Assembly: GCF_040412425.1 (NCBI RefSeq)
Contig: NC_089788.1
Coordinates: 71,058,720-71,122,719 of the forward strand
Direction: 5' to 3'
Source: Macrobrachium rosenbergii
Taxonomy: Eukaryota > Arthropoda > Malacostraca > Decapoda > Palaemonidae
Length of the DNA: 64,000 nt
In this document: positions 11,481 to 26,138 of the stretch, piece after piece
Numbering within the stretch: position 1 is the stretch's first letter
Layout of the letters: the number at the start of each line of letters is the position of its first letter
The notes under the pieces: model-generated
What the model saw: only the letters and a program-made list of their open reading frames with translations
Database searches by the model: none
Told to the model about the DNA's origin: nothing
Program-made: the position numbers and the translations under genes

Positions 11481-12449
11481 AAAGGATGCAACGCGAGTTT
11501 TATTTTTCGCCAAATAACGGCTGTAACCGTTAAGGGGATGCGTTCGTTTTGGAAACGGAGCATTCGAGGGAAAACAGAAGCCCAGCTTTTTGTTCTCTCT
11601 CTCTCTCTCTCTCTCTTTATTTTTTCAAGAAAACAGCTGCCTTTACTTTGTTTCTATTAACGAATTATTTGTAGAATAATTCATTAATGGAGATTCTTAG
11701 CCTGTAAGCATGACGTGGATATTTGATTTAACAGTTACATTATTCTCTCTCTCTCTCTCTCTCTGTCTCTCGCTCTCTCTCTCTCTGTGCATTTCTCCAA
11801 GAGAAAAACTGCTGGTTCTTTCGTTTTTCCAACAACCTCGTAAAATATTATTAAAGTTTAGAGATCTACGTTTGTATTGATGAACGACAGTCGTATCTTA
11901 TTAATTTACAGCCAAGTTGCATCATTCCAGTTTAGAAATGCAGATTCTTAGCTTGAAATCATAAGATGTTTGGGTAACCAGGCACATTATAGACAACTGC
12001 GGGATTAGTGTACATTTAGTCAAGTCAGACCCACGACGAATGTAGGATGAACTTAACGACCTTTAAAACTTTATTTTTTTTTTATTTTTTTTTTTAGAGT
12101 AAGGTCCTCCAGATCCAGAGATGTTTACCTTCCGTAGGGGGCGTGGAGATTCCGGCAAATATTGGACCTTATATAGGAAAAGAGTTCTCAACCCTGGAGA
12201 CCAGGTTTGTTTATATAAGAATTTTTTTTATTTAGTGCGGACAGTTAAGTTAGCTGCTGGTCATCTCGGTATGAAACCTGTTGCGTAGAATTGAGCTGCT
12301 CTAATATATTTTCGACTGCGTGAACTGATGCTGTGGGAAGAAACGAGTGCTGATAGTAGATAGTCTTCATATACTCGTATAAGTGTTAATCAGTAGCTAA
12401 TGATTGAGTTGCTATATATTGTACTATATTCCAACCTCTAATTTTTGAG

Positions 12450-13340
12450 TTTTCAGGATCTTTATGAGATTAGGGAAGGCTATAATGCAGAGAGTACCTG
12501 GGTATGAATATGATTAGTGATGGATATAATGCAAAAAGTACCTGGGTATGAATATGATTAGTGATGGATATAATGCAAAGAGCATCTACTGTAGGTATGA
12601 ATACGATTATCGAAGGATATAATACAATGAATACTTAGGTATGAATATGCATACTGAAGGATTTGATGCAAAGAACACCTACAGTAGGTATGACCATGAT
12701 TGGTGAAGGATATAATGCAAAGACTACCTAGGTATGAATATGATTAGTGAAGGATATAATGCAAAAAATACCTAGGTATGAACATGATTGGTGAAGGATA
12801 TAATACAAAGAATACCTAGGTATGAATATGATTAGTGAAGGATATAATGCAAAAAATACCTAGGTATGAATATGATTAGTGAAGGATTTGATGCAAAGAA
12901 CACCTAGGTATGAATATGATAAGTGAAGGATTTGATGCAAAGAACACCTAGGTATGAATATGATTAGTGAAGGATTTGATGCAAAAAATACCTAGGTATG
13001 ATTATGATAAGTGAAGGATGTAATGCAAAGAATACCTAGGTATGAATATGATTAGTGAAGGACACAATGCAAAAAATGCCTGGGTATGAACATGATTAGC
13101 ATACGATATAATGCAAAGAATACTAGGTATGAATATGATTAGTGAAGGATATAATGCAAAGAATACTTAGCTATGCCTATGATGAGTGAAGGATATAATG
13201 CAAAGAATTCCTATGTATCTGCGTATGCTTAGTGAATGATATCACGCAAGGAATACCTAGGTATGAATAAGCATAATGCAAAGAATACGAAGGTATGAAT
13301 ATGATTAGTGAAGGACATAACGCAAATAGTACCTATGTAC
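12450..13340 (+). repeat. 44-bp minisatellite, about 20 units
   Basis: Unit CCTAGGTATGAATATGATTA, GTGAAGGATATAATGCAAAG, AATA. Units diverge by a few percent and vary in length. Confidence 0.9.
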
Positions 13341-13607
13341 GAATTTTATCAGCTGTACATCATTAGATAGATGAAGGAATCCAATACACGGCTTCCTAAT
13401 CACTCTGGAGTTTTGGGTTAATGAACGGACACCAAAAATATAAAGAGAAAGTGGAAGGGAGGAGTATGTTCGCATTACCTCGTTTTGAATTTCCGAGAAA
13501 TTGTGTGAGTGATGCACTGGAGGCAGAAGATAAAGAATGAGGTCCTTCTCATTAAGGGAATAAGGGAATATATATATGGTCGATGAAAGTGATCGGGTCA
13601 TTATCTC

Positions 13608-14280
13608 GGGGAGTTCAGGAGCTTGTCCTGATATTCCCTGGATATTTCGCAACAGTATAAAGTTTCAGGAGCTTGTCCTGATATTCCATGGATATTTCGC
13701 AACGGTAAAAAGTTTCAGGAGCTTGTCCTGATATTCACTGGATATTTCGCAACGGTAAAAAGTTTCAGGAGCTTGTCCTGAAATTTCGTGTGTATTCCGC
13801 GACAGTAAAAAGTTTCAGGAGCTTGTCCTGAAATTTCGTGGGTATTCCGCGACAGTAAAAAGTTTCAGGAGCTTGTCCTGAAATTTCGTAGGTATTCCGC
13901 GACAGTATAAAGTTTCAGGAGCTTGTCCTGATATTTCCTGGGTATTTCGCAACAGTAAAAAGTTTCAGGAGCTTGTCCTGACATTTCCTGGGTATTTCGC
14001 AACGGTAAAAAGTTTCAGGAGTTTGTCCTGATATTTCCTGGGTATTTTGCAACAGTAAAAAGTTTCAGGAGCTTGTCCTGATATTTCCTGGGTATTTTGC
14101 AACAGTAAAAAGTTTCAGGAGCTTGTCCTGATATTCCGTGGATATTTCGCAACGGTAGAAAGTTTCAGGAGCTTGTCCTGATATTCCGTGGATATTTCGC
14201 AACGGTAAAAAGTTTCAGGAGCTTGTCCTGATATTTCCTGGATATTTCGTAACAGTAAAAAGTTCCGACGTAAAAAGTTT
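13608..14280 (+). repeat. 50-bp minisatellite, about 13 units
   Basis: Very regular unit AGTTTCAGGAGCTTGTCCTG, ATATTTCCTGGGTATTTCGC, AACGGTAAAA. Each unit holds the inverted repeat CAGGAGCTTGTCCTG. No unique spacers. Confidence 0.92.
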
Positions 14281-14469
14281 CACAGCACGAAATGACCTGG
14301 TTTCAGGTCTCCTCCTCCGTTCAGCAGCGGGAATATTGATGGTGTATTTGGTGCTATGTATAGATACTGGTAATTGTTTTAGCAGTGAAAATGATACGAT
14401 GATGTAAGTATGATGATGTTGATAATTAAAAGTATTTAAAAAGGGCTGCGGTTAGGTGATTTGTATGTA

Positions 14470-14820
<351 letters not shown>

Positions 14821-15325
14821 ATAAATTGCGCATTTAAGCCTGACTGCGATTTTTATAACTACATTCCCAAACGTTCCTTGTACAATATCCGAGCGTCATA
14901 AGATATAAAACGGAATACCAGAATGCCCAGAAAACGAAACGCCCGGAATGAACGGGACAATTCCATCTCTTCAGATGAACATCGCCAAAAGACATCAAGA
15001 GGTTATCCTTCCTACGTACGAAAGGGTAATTAGGCAGGTCTTGAAAGGAGACGGCAAGGAAAAAAAAAAAAAAGGTTTTAGCCGACGTAAGCGCTGTCGA
15101 TTACCAACAGCTTCCGTGGGGTTATGGGGAAGGTAACTCACTCCCCAGGATGGGTTTAATGAAGGCAGTATCTCTAAATTTATCTCCCGGGATCCCTTGT
15201 GGAGAGAATTTTTTTATTTATTTTTTTTTTAGTTTGTTTGGTCGTCTTAATCACAGCGGCTGCTTTAAGAATATTTCTGGTTACGTCGAGTCGTTTGGTA
15301 GAGGAAGTTTATACATTTTTAGCAA

Positions 15326-15326
15326 A

Positions 15327-15379
<53 letters not shown>

Positions 15380-15440
15380 AGACGTGACTCTGTTCTTCTG
15401 GAGCAAGCCAAAACCCCATGAACTAACCTAGAAGTTTTCT
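15326..15440 (-). mobile_element. Family E terminal fragment with (ATT)n
   Basis: (ATT)n 15326-15377, then CAAGACGTGACTCTGTTCTT and GAGCAAGCCAAAACCCCATG, a diverged inverted family E end. Confidence 0.45.
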
Positions 15441-16567
15441 GCGGAGGAGAATTCCCTGTTATAAAAAGAAAATAATGAAAGAAATATGGAGCAGAAGTGG
15501 GTGAATGACAATATTTAACAAGATATATACAAATGAAAACGAATATAAACTATGAAAATATACATGTAAAGAAAACGGGAATTTAATTGAGAGTTCCCTC
15601 AGCCATATAAAACCAAACCTAAAGCCATGTCATAGGTAATATATGGTTATGATTCTAAACCAGGTGGTGTATCACTAGCAAAATAGTCACACTTTCAACA
15701 TCGGGTATCCCATCCAAAATGTTGTCAGCTCGAAAAGAAACAACCCGTCAGTGATCAGTGCTAGATACTTTGTGTATAGAAGAATTGCATGAATTGAGTT
15801 CCAGAACTTCGGCACCACTTTATAGAAGTTAATAGAAATTGGCACTTGATCTAGCCTTTCTACACATAGCACATCCCAGGGTCATCCTTAGAAAGGACTT
15901 TGGTTATGATCAGCCGAATTATACAATTCCCGCTGAGTGGTGGATGTGGAAGCTGATCAAGTGCATGCTTATATCTATGGCGAAATCCATTTACATTGTA
16001 GAGGATACTTTAGACTGTTTAGGGATTTGAGTATACAGTTTAAACTGAGCTGTGTTCTGAATACCTAAATAACTGTCAACTTTCCACGTACTGACCACGA
16101 AGGGTACAGTACCGTGAATTTATTGGATGATGGCTTATACCCTTTAAATATTAAATGGAATTGACTCTTGAGCTGCCAATTTTCCATGCCTCGCGAATGT
16201 TTCAGAAGACAGTTTTCTTTCCCTTCATTCATGATTTTGTGCCTGTATAGTTTTCCAGTCTAGAGATTGACAATTTTTCTTTCTGGGGTCGTAAGGGGGT
16301 CAAAGGGGGACACGGAGCTCGTAGCTATTATGCCTAATTCCAAAAGACATGCAAGTACAGCCCCCTTAAGCTATCCCGCAAAGGGAAAGGAAAGGGGACT
16401 GTTAGCTGAAAAGAAACTGCCGTATTTGCATATCAATTTACATACGTAAACTCCCATAATTATGCGTGGGCCTGAACAATATGTAAATTCGGAAGAACAC
16501 ACTCAGTAGAATTATGTATTGAGATCAACAATTATATGTATACGAGCTCGAAGGCACGCACTACACT
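15441..16567. other. Unassigned unique sequence
   Basis: Short ORFs only (longest about 60 codons on either strand), no splice-flanked family match. Nothing recognisable. Confidence 0.4.
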
Positions 16568-17637
16568 GTGCTGGAACCCGTGGCTGCCTGTCATGTCTCC
16601 CGTACCCATCCCGCCCCCACCTGGGGCGGACAAACAGGTTTGGAGGATGGTGGATGTATCATGTCTCCCCTACCCTCCTGATCCACTACCTACCCTGCCC
16701 CAATCCGGGGCAGACAAACAGGTTTGTAGGAGGAGGGTGGATGTGTCATGTCTCCCCTACCCTCCCGATCCACTACCTACCCCGATCCAAAATGGGGCGG
16801 ACAAACAGTTTTTTTAGGAGGAGGGTGGATGTGTTATGTCTTCCCTACCCTCCCAATCCCATTACCCTGCTCCACCCGGGGTGGACAGACAGATTTGAAG
16901 GAGGAAGGTGGTTGTGTCATGTCTCTCCTATCCTCCCGATCCCCTACCTACCCCGCCCCCACCCTCACCCTGGGCGGACAAACAGTTTTGTAGGAGGAAG
17001 GTGACTGTGTCATGTCTCTCCTACCCTCCCGATCCCCTACCTACCCCCCCGATCCCCTACCTACCCCGCCCAACCCAGGTTGGACAAACAGGTTTGCAGG
17101 AGGAAGGTGGCTGTCATGTCTCTCTTACCTTCTTGATCCCCTACCTACCCCGCCCCCACCCTCACCCTGGGAAGACAAACAGGTTTGCAGTAGGAGGGTA
17201 GATGTGTTATGTCTCCCCTACCATCCTGATCCCATTACCCTGCCCCACCCGGGGCAGGCAAACAGATTTGCAGGAGGAGGGTGCTGTGTCATGTCTCCCC
17301 TAGCCTGCCGATCCTCTACCTACCTCGCCCCAACCCGGGGCGGACAAACAGGTTTGCAGGAGGAGGGTGGATGTGTCTTGTCTCCCCTGCCTTCTCGATC
17401 CCCTACTTACCCTGCCCTCACCCTGGGCGGACAAACAGGTTTTCAGGAGGAGGGTGGATGTGTCATGTCTCCCCTACCCTCCCGATCCCCTACTTACCCT
17501 GTCCTCACCCTGGGCGGACAAACAGGTTTTCAGGAGGAGGGTGGATGTGTCATGTCTCCCCTACCCTCCCAATCCCCTACTTACCCTGCCCTCACCCGGG
17601 ACGGACAAACAAGAAAGATCTACTCAGTTTTATTGTT

Positions 17638-17640
<3 letters not shown>
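16568..17640 (+). mobile_element. Family D VNTR element, about 11 units of ~87 bp
   Basis: Units read GGACAAACAGGTTTGCAGGA, GGAGGGTGGATGTGTCATGT, CTCCCCTACCCTCCCGATCC, CCTACCTACCCCGCCC. A period of 87 is divisible by three, so all frames stay open for long stretches; these are not genes. The unique flanks (GCTGGAACCCGTGGCTGCC before; ACAAACAAGAAAGATCTACTC and a TTTTATTGTTATAGAT tail after) recur at 47.2 kb. Confidence 0.75.

Positions 17641-17681
<41 letters not shown>
17639..17681 (+). repeat. (GATA)n tail of family D element
   Basis: About ten GATA units immediately after the VNTR element. Confidence 0.85.
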
Positions 17682-18089
17682 TGCTTATGTATTGATATAT
17701 ATGCAGAGAGAATATGTAAATATATAAGGAGGGAGAAATGTGATGATAATCTGTCCCTATCAACTACTGTTTGGACGCACACGGTGTTTATGCTAATGGG
17801 GCGTGAATACTAATTTTAGGCCTATTACTTAGCGTGATGACCGCAGACACTAACACGGTTTCATCATTTTAAACGCATCATCCGTTTGAAAAGGAAAGGA
17901 AAGGAAAGGAAAAGGGGAAAAATAATATTTCTAATTAATTAACATATCACGGAAGAGTGTCTCCAAAAATTCGATGGATGGAAGGCTTCGTAAGTTTTTT
18001 TTTTTTTTTTTTTTTTTTAAGTCCTGGCAATGTCGGATAGATGCTTTCTTGGGCCCCCTGGGAAATCAGGTATGTGATGGAAAGAGAAC

Positions 18090-18970
<881 letters not shown>

Positions 18971-19212
18971 CGTCTGTATATTACCCCATCCATAAATCCA
19001 TAGCTATTCACTTATTTCCAGAGTCGTTTTACTTGAATTATAATTTCATTTTATTATAAAGCGACTCTCCATTCACCAAACTTTGTTTTCAATATTGCTA
19101 ATGACTTCCTCTTCAGTAGGTCTTCGTCAGCCTCGTAGATGTGTTTTATTGCCTTCTGTGAGAGGACGTTTCTTCTAATATGTTCCATGGTTGCAAATCT
19201 TCCTAATATTAC

Positions 19213-19316
19213 GTACCTAGCTCTTAACAATTATGCATAAGTAGTGCTTGTCTGTGCTTGATTTAGTCATAGTTTGCAAAGAGACAAAGTCCTTAGCCCC
19301 TTGAAGATAAACTTAT
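19213..19316 (+). repeat. Duplicate of the 20.2-20.33 kb loop and arm
   Basis: GTACCTAGCTCTTAACAAT through TTTGCAAAGAGACAAAGTCC and CCCTTGAAGATAAACT matches 20224-20330. Confidence 0.75.
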
Positions 19317-19529
19317 GGGCATTGGAAAAGGTTATGTTATGTTATGTCATCCTCTCCTGAAACATGTTATGTTATGTTCTCCTGAAACCTTGTTTCTTAC
19401 ATTCCTTCAAGTCTCACGTGTTTCTGTCCGGTAATTATACAACTTCTTTTTTTCTGAAGATATATAGCACGCAGATTTCTAGAACGTTTTCTTTCATCTG
19501 TGACCAGATCACGGAATGATATTCCTGGA

Positions 19530-19728
19530 GAAACAAATCCACAATTATGCATGGGTACAAATACATTTAAAAGTAAATCCAAACAGAGTGCTTTCGGGAA
19601 TCTGTTCGATTCCCCTTTTCAATCCGAAGCAGATTGAAAAGGGAGAATCTTAAAAATTCCCGAAAGCTCTCTTGTGTAGATCGATTTTTCAATATATTTG
19701 TACCCATACATAACTGTGGCTTTGTTTC
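19530..19728. repeat. Inverted repeat, about 90-bp arms
   Basis: GAAACAAATCCACAATTATG against CATAACTGTGGCTTTGTTTC, CATGGGTACAAATA against TATTTGTACCCATA, centre CTTTTCAATC / GATTGAAAAG. Confidence 0.75.
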
Positions 19729-19948
19729 TTCATTCATGCTACTATGAGTATTATTTAATGATCTTCCTATTCATGTAGTTGAGCAGCGGGGAAGATGTAA
19801 TTTGAAACGAGGTGCAAATGTGTTTTTATTGGTTGTGCATTATCCCAATTTTCCTTTACCATTTCTCTTCATAATACTTCATTAATTAGTTGATTTTGCC
19901 TTAGGGGGCTACTGTTTTCACTGCGGCCATTTAGCTTGTAATATCCTA

Positions 19949-20550
19949 CCTTTTCATCTACAGTTGTAGATTGGCTAGGAATAATAATAAGAATAATACT
20001 AATACTAATAATATCCCCTGATTTTCAGATGATTTGCGTACAACGCTCTCATTTATTTAGACATCGTTGGTGTGCTGAAGTATGAGGATTTTAACAAGGG
20101 TAGAAGTCAGTATCTTCACAAGGGATACTTTGTTACTTGAGGAATGGTTACAGGAATGATGTCCGTAAGTTCACCTTCAAGGGACTAAGGACTTTGTCTC
20201 TTAGCAAACTATGACTAAATCATGTACCTATAGCTCTTAACAATAATATATAAGCAGATCTTGTCTCTTCTTGATTTAGCCATAGTTTGCAAAGAGACAA
20301 AGTCCTTAGTCCCTTGAAGATAAACTGACGGACATCATTCCTGTAATCATTCCTGAAGGAACGAAGTGTCTCTCGTGAAGATACTGACTGACTTTCTTAT
20401 TAAAATCCTCACATTTCATCGCATCACCAGTGATGTCTAAATACAATGAGACAATTGTATGCAAATCATTTGAAAATCAGGGGATTATTATTAGTATTAG
20501 TATTGTTCTTATTCTTATTCCTAGCCAAGCTGCAACTGTAGTTGAAAAGG
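19949..20550. repeat. 600-bp foldback with about 270-bp arms
   Basis: Arms 19949-20219 and 20275-20550: CCTTTTCATCTACAGTTG against CAACTGTAGTTGAAAAGG, GATTTTCAGATGATTTG against CAAATCATTTGAAAATC, GACTAAGGACTTTGTCTC against GAGACAAAGTCCTTAGTC. Loop about 55 bases. The loop and part of one arm recur at 19213-19316. Confidence 0.8.
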
Positions 20551-21244
20551 AGAAAGGACCTACGCTCAATACTGCCGCAGCAATTGCTAACCAGTTGGAT
20601 GTATCATCAGGATACCTTGTGCAAGTTTGGCTGCAATAACGCCTCAAAGAATCAGCTACCTCGCTGTTGTTTCCAGGCCAAAATATGCTGGCTAGGTGAG
20701 GAGGGGCCTTTGGGCAGACCTATTGGTCAGTCAAGGTCACCAGGCATACCATGTCTGTTTTTCAGGTGAATTAATTTACACACACACACACACAAGCCAG
20801 GCGCCTAGCTTCAGACGCCCTCTTGTTACTTGGAAAATACCTTATTTTGTTTACTTTTAGTTAGGTTTCCGGCTAAGAAGAGTGGTCATAACTGGTAACT
20901 GCTGGGAGATAAGACTGTCAGTATATATATATATATATTTTATATAATCATTATATCCATCAACTTCCGTTACGTCTACAGCAAGATGTATCGCGCTTTA
21001 TCTCAATATTTCCTATCTTCAAGTTACACGAACAAACGTTCGTCTCTTCAAACTAATTATTTCCAACTACCAAGCCACATTTCAAGATATGTTCTAGCAA
21101 ATCTTTTCTCCATTCTATAATTCACGCCAGGCGCTCCAGGCTGACCAATGCCCGATCACTTTCTCTGTCACTTTCCTTTCTATTGAGGCGTCCCTCTTAA
21201 CGAAACTTACATTTTTACACTTTTCGAAGTTTATTCATTTTATG

Positions 21245-21245
21245 T

Positions 21246-21300
<55 letters not shown>

Positions 21301-21392
21301 TACTGTATATATATAAATATATGAATATATATATAGATATATATATATATATATGTGTGTATATATATAGTTATATATATATACTATATATA

Positions 21393-21486
<94 letters not shown>

Positions 21487-21500
21487 CTGTATATGTATGT
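21245..21500 (+). repeat. (CA)n and (TA)n cluster
   Basis: (AC)n from 21245, then interrupted (TA)n to about 21487. Confidence 0.9.
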
Positions 21501-21734
21501 ATGTATGCATGTATGTAAATTTTATATATACAGTTTTTATTCCATCGCCAGGCGGAGGGCGCAGCATTAATCACTCGACCTCTCCCTCAAATGATAAAGC
21601 GCCCCGCTGTAGTGAGACTGCTGTTCAAATTGCAGATTGATATCACAATATATTACCCCCGAACTGATACATAATTCGTGCGAGCACTGCGTTCCCTCGT
21701 TCGCCGGAACGCGGGGGTAGCTCGGGCGTATATT

Positions 21735-22390
21735 TATGCGCGAAATGTATGATTGTAAATTGGCGTAACAGAGGGAGTTGATTTTGAGGACATTTTGATT
21801 TAGATATTGTTTGTATTCGTTGAGAGAAATCGTATTTTAATGAACTGAAGTGGGTTTTGTGACGTCTAGAACCGTATTCATCAGGTTTATGCTTTGCAAG
21901 CAAAATAAAACATTGTGAATTGGACTAACGGAAAGAGTTGATTTTGAGGATATTTTGATATAATTACTGTTTATATTCGTTTAGAGAAAAAATACTTCAA
22001 TGAAGGAAAGTAGGTTTCGTGAAGTCCCGAACTGTATTTATCGGAACTCTGAGAGATCATGATTTATGTTTTATACGCAAAATAAATCTTTGCAAACTGG
22101 AGTAACAGAAACATTTGATATCGAGGACATTTCTATGCATATACTGTTTATATTCGTTTAGATCATAGTTTCATGAAGGAAAGTAAGTAGCTTGTGTGAC
22201 GTCAAGAATTGTATCAAACGGACCTCAGAAAGATCAATGGCATATGCTTTGTACGCAAAATAAATAATTGGAAATTGGAGTAACAGAAACAGTTGATATT
22301 GAGGAATTTGATATTGGGGACATTTCAGTGTATATACTGTATATATTCGTTTAGAGAAATCATAATTTAATGAAGGAAAGTAAGTCTTAC
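21735..22390 (+). repeat. Degenerate ~170-bp tandem repeat, 4 units
   Basis: Each unit has AAATTGGAGTAACAGAAAC, GTTGATATTGAGGACATTT, ATATTCGTTTAGAGAAATC, GAAGGAAAGTAAGT and ACGCAAAATAAA. Confidence 0.75.
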
Positions 22391-22657
22391 GAGTAGCACA
22401 ACCCTGAATTCAATCCATCACCTTCTATGGCTCCCTCGGGGTGCATAGGTTGCAGCCGCCACTTCGCGGATACTCCGTTGCCGGGCCATGTAGGGAATTG
22501 TGCCGTTCCTTGTGTGCTGTTGCAGTTGTTGCAATAACTCACCTCAGGATGGATGGCGTGAATGGTGGACTCGCTGCCAAGCAAGAAGTCGGTGGCTGTT
22601 TTCTTATGGGGTGTATGTGAGGATGGACCTGCATTTCTGTATTGGGAAAGGCATAAT

Positions 22658-22660
<3 letters not shown>

Positions 22661-22723
<63 letters not shown>

Positions 22724-22748
22724 CATATATATTAAATATCTATATACG

Positions 22749-22787
<39 letters not shown>

Positions 22788-22828
22788 GGTATATATATGT
22801 ATGCATATATGTATAAATATTTATATAC
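22661..22828 (+). repeat. (TA)n cluster
   Basis: (TA)n 22661-22718 and 22753-22786, running up to the retroelement end at 22829. Confidence 0.9.
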
Positions 22829-22877
22829 TAGCTGACCAACCCGGCACTGTCCGGAAAAACTCTGAATGACAACCGAT

Positions 22878-22922
<45 letters not shown>

Positions 22923-23450
22923 TGTAAAAACAGTTGCTTTAGTTACAATGCCCAACATTTCTGACATTTTATATTTCACCCCTTCTCATCCCAAGTGGGC
23001 TGCACTTGGACTCAAAGGGCATCGGGAGTGACACTGTTCATCTCAGTGACCTCAAAAACTATGGATTAGACGCCAATATCTGTTGTTTTCAGTTATTTTT
23101 ACATGTCACCCCATTCCCACTCCCACCCCCTTTGGTGCCAGTGATGTCTTACACCCGCCCCCCCACAAAATTCTTTTCCAGATAGTAAGTCATATGTATA
23201 CCGAAATGAGGTATGATAAATGTGTAGAGTTTATTTAGTTACTGAGTCTGCAGGCAGAACCAGCCCTGTTTCAGGGAAGCCCTTCCCTCCTCACCCCCTT
23301 TGGTGCCCTTTGGTGCTAGTGATGTCTTACCCCCATAGTATTCGTTTCCAGATAGTAAGTCATATGTATACCAAGTTTGGTTGAAATTGCTCAATGCGTT
23401 TCAGAGTTATGCTAAAACGCATACATCCATTTTTATATATATAGATATAG
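22829..23450 (+). mobile_element. RTE-like or related retroelement end
   Basis: Starts TACTAGCTGACCAACCCGGC and ends AAGTTTGGTTGAAATTGC, CAGAGTTATGCTAAAACGCA, then TATATATAGATA. These are familiar end sequences of an arthropod retroelement class whose tail is (TA)n-like; the class is from memory. A block CAGATAGTAAGTCATATGTA is duplicated inside (23180 and 23350), and it holds a (CT)n tract. Confidence 0.55.
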
Positions 23451-23454
23451 ATAT

Positions 23455-23455
23455 A

Positions 23456-23518
<63 letters not shown>

Positions 23519-23643
23519 TGCATATAGCCACACAACTTCACTGTGTATATATTCACACTGTTCGTCTGCTAGGCTTCAATAAGACGGGAATGATTAATTC
23601 CAAATTCTTTTATGTCTGATTGAAGCCTAACACGAGAAGTGTG

Positions 23644-23729
<86 letters not shown>

Positions 23730-23759
23730 CACATACATGCACACACACACACACACACA

Positions 23760-23822
<63 letters not shown>

Positions 23823-23825
23823 GTT
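23455..23825 (+). repeat. (TA)n/(CA)n cluster with small inverted repeat
   Basis: (TA)n at 23455-23516, 23645-23715, 23763-23818, with (CA)n at 23740-23758. Between them CTAGGCTTCAATAAGAC pairs with GTCTGATTGAAGCCTA. Confidence 0.85.
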
Positions 23826-23898
23826 TCAGTAGTTAAATGAAACTAGAGTCAGTTGTTTATATTATCATTAAAACTCTGTAAAACATTTTATGCTCAAA

Positions 23899-23901
<3 letters not shown>

Positions 23902-23957
<56 letters not shown>
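23902..23957 (+). repeat. (CT)n
   Basis: About 28 CT units. Confidence 0.9.
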
Positions 23958-23958
<1 letters not shown>

Positions 23959-24363
23959 CAAACAAACAGCCACACACACACATGCCCCTTCGTCTTGCAC
24001 TCACGTCAAAGAGAGGACAAACAATCCCTAATCCTCTTGTAATTAGGCCGAACTTGGGGCTTCTCCGGGGGAATTGGTCTTGTTAAAGATCACACAATAT
24101 ATATTGTGTAGCCTTTCTGTGCGGTTCCCTCTCTACTTCTTTGTCTTCTCCCGCTGTTGTTTTCCAGTCGATTTGTATTCTCGAGTAGCTTGAACGTAGT
24201 GAGCCTGTTTAGCGTATTTTGGTTAGGTTTTAAAATTCTCTCGTTATTGAATATACTTCGATGATGTGTTATGTATTGTGGGTGAGAGCGACAGTACTGC
24301 TTCTGTGTTTGAGGTCGTTGTAGTGTCATGTTTGTTGTGCGTGTATGCGTGCGTTTGTGTGTG

Positions 24364-25367
<1,004 letters not shown>

Positions 25368-25425
<58 letters not shown>

Positions 25426-25471
25426 ACTTCTGACATTCAAACAAAAGCAAATGGCAGGACTTTGCCAAAAG

Positions 25472-25541
<70 letters not shown>
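25368..25541 (+). repeat. Facing (CT)n and (GA)n arrays
   Basis: (CT)n 25368-25421 and (GA)n 25476-25541 form a potential hairpin with about 55 bases between them. Confidence 0.9.
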
Positions 25542-25543
<2 letters not shown>

Positions 25544-25727
25544 AAGCCATGTCAGGCTGAACTTCAAGACTTTCCCGGCCAGTTGACAATTTGGCGAAGG
25601 CCTACTAAATTTCAGTTCCAAGGCTTCGTTGGGTTTTACCATTCACCCACCTGGCCCAGGTTAACTCCTCATTCATGTATGCATACCAGCTTTTAAAGTC
25701 GTTCTTATTTGAGTTTTAGCTGTCCCA

Positions 25728-26041
25728 CTCCGTAAGGGGGCTAGTGCCGTCCGTGCACCTCATGCGGTGCACTGTAGGCATTACTTGAGGTTCTTTGCAG
25801 CGTCCCTTCTGCCCCTAGCTGCAATCCGTTTCATTGCTTTTACTGTACCTCCTTTCATATTCTCTTCCATCTTCCTTTCCACCCTCTCCTAACATTTGAT
25901 TCATAGTGCAACTGCGAGGTTTTATTTTCGTCCTCTTACACCATTCAAACCTCCTTACTGTCAATTTCCATTTCTGCGATGAATGACCTCATAGGTCCCA
26001 GCGCTTGGCCTTTGGCCTAAATTCTATATTCTGCATTCTTC
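25728..26041 (+). mobile_element. Retroposon family B, full copy with 10-bp duplication
   Basis: Flanked by perfect AGCTGTCCCA repeats (25718-25727, 26042-26051). At 314 bases it defines the full unit: CTCCGTAAGGGGG start, TATATTCTGCATTCTTC end, no poly(A). Confidence 0.85.
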
Positions 26042-26080
26042 AGCTGTCCCAGGCGTCATGGAAAATTTCGAGGTTATTTC

Positions 26081-26081
<1 letters not shown>

Positions 26082-26137
<56 letters not shown>

Positions 26138-26138
26138 G
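26082..26138 (+). repeat. (AAT)n
   Basis: Simple array 30 bases after the target duplication of a family B copy. Confidence 0.9.

Noticed and set aside
13608..14280. Regular 50-bp direct repeats as a CRISPR array
   Set aside because: The repeats are contiguous without unique spacers, and the genome is animal; it is a minisatellite.
15687..16449. Small ORFs on both strands
   Set aside because: Each is about 60 codons, without domain, splice support or compositional signal.
16519..17641. Long Pro/Cys-rich ORFs (up to 209 residues) as genes
   Set aside because: They are translations of an 87-bp tandem repeat, open in all three frames because the period is a multiple of three.
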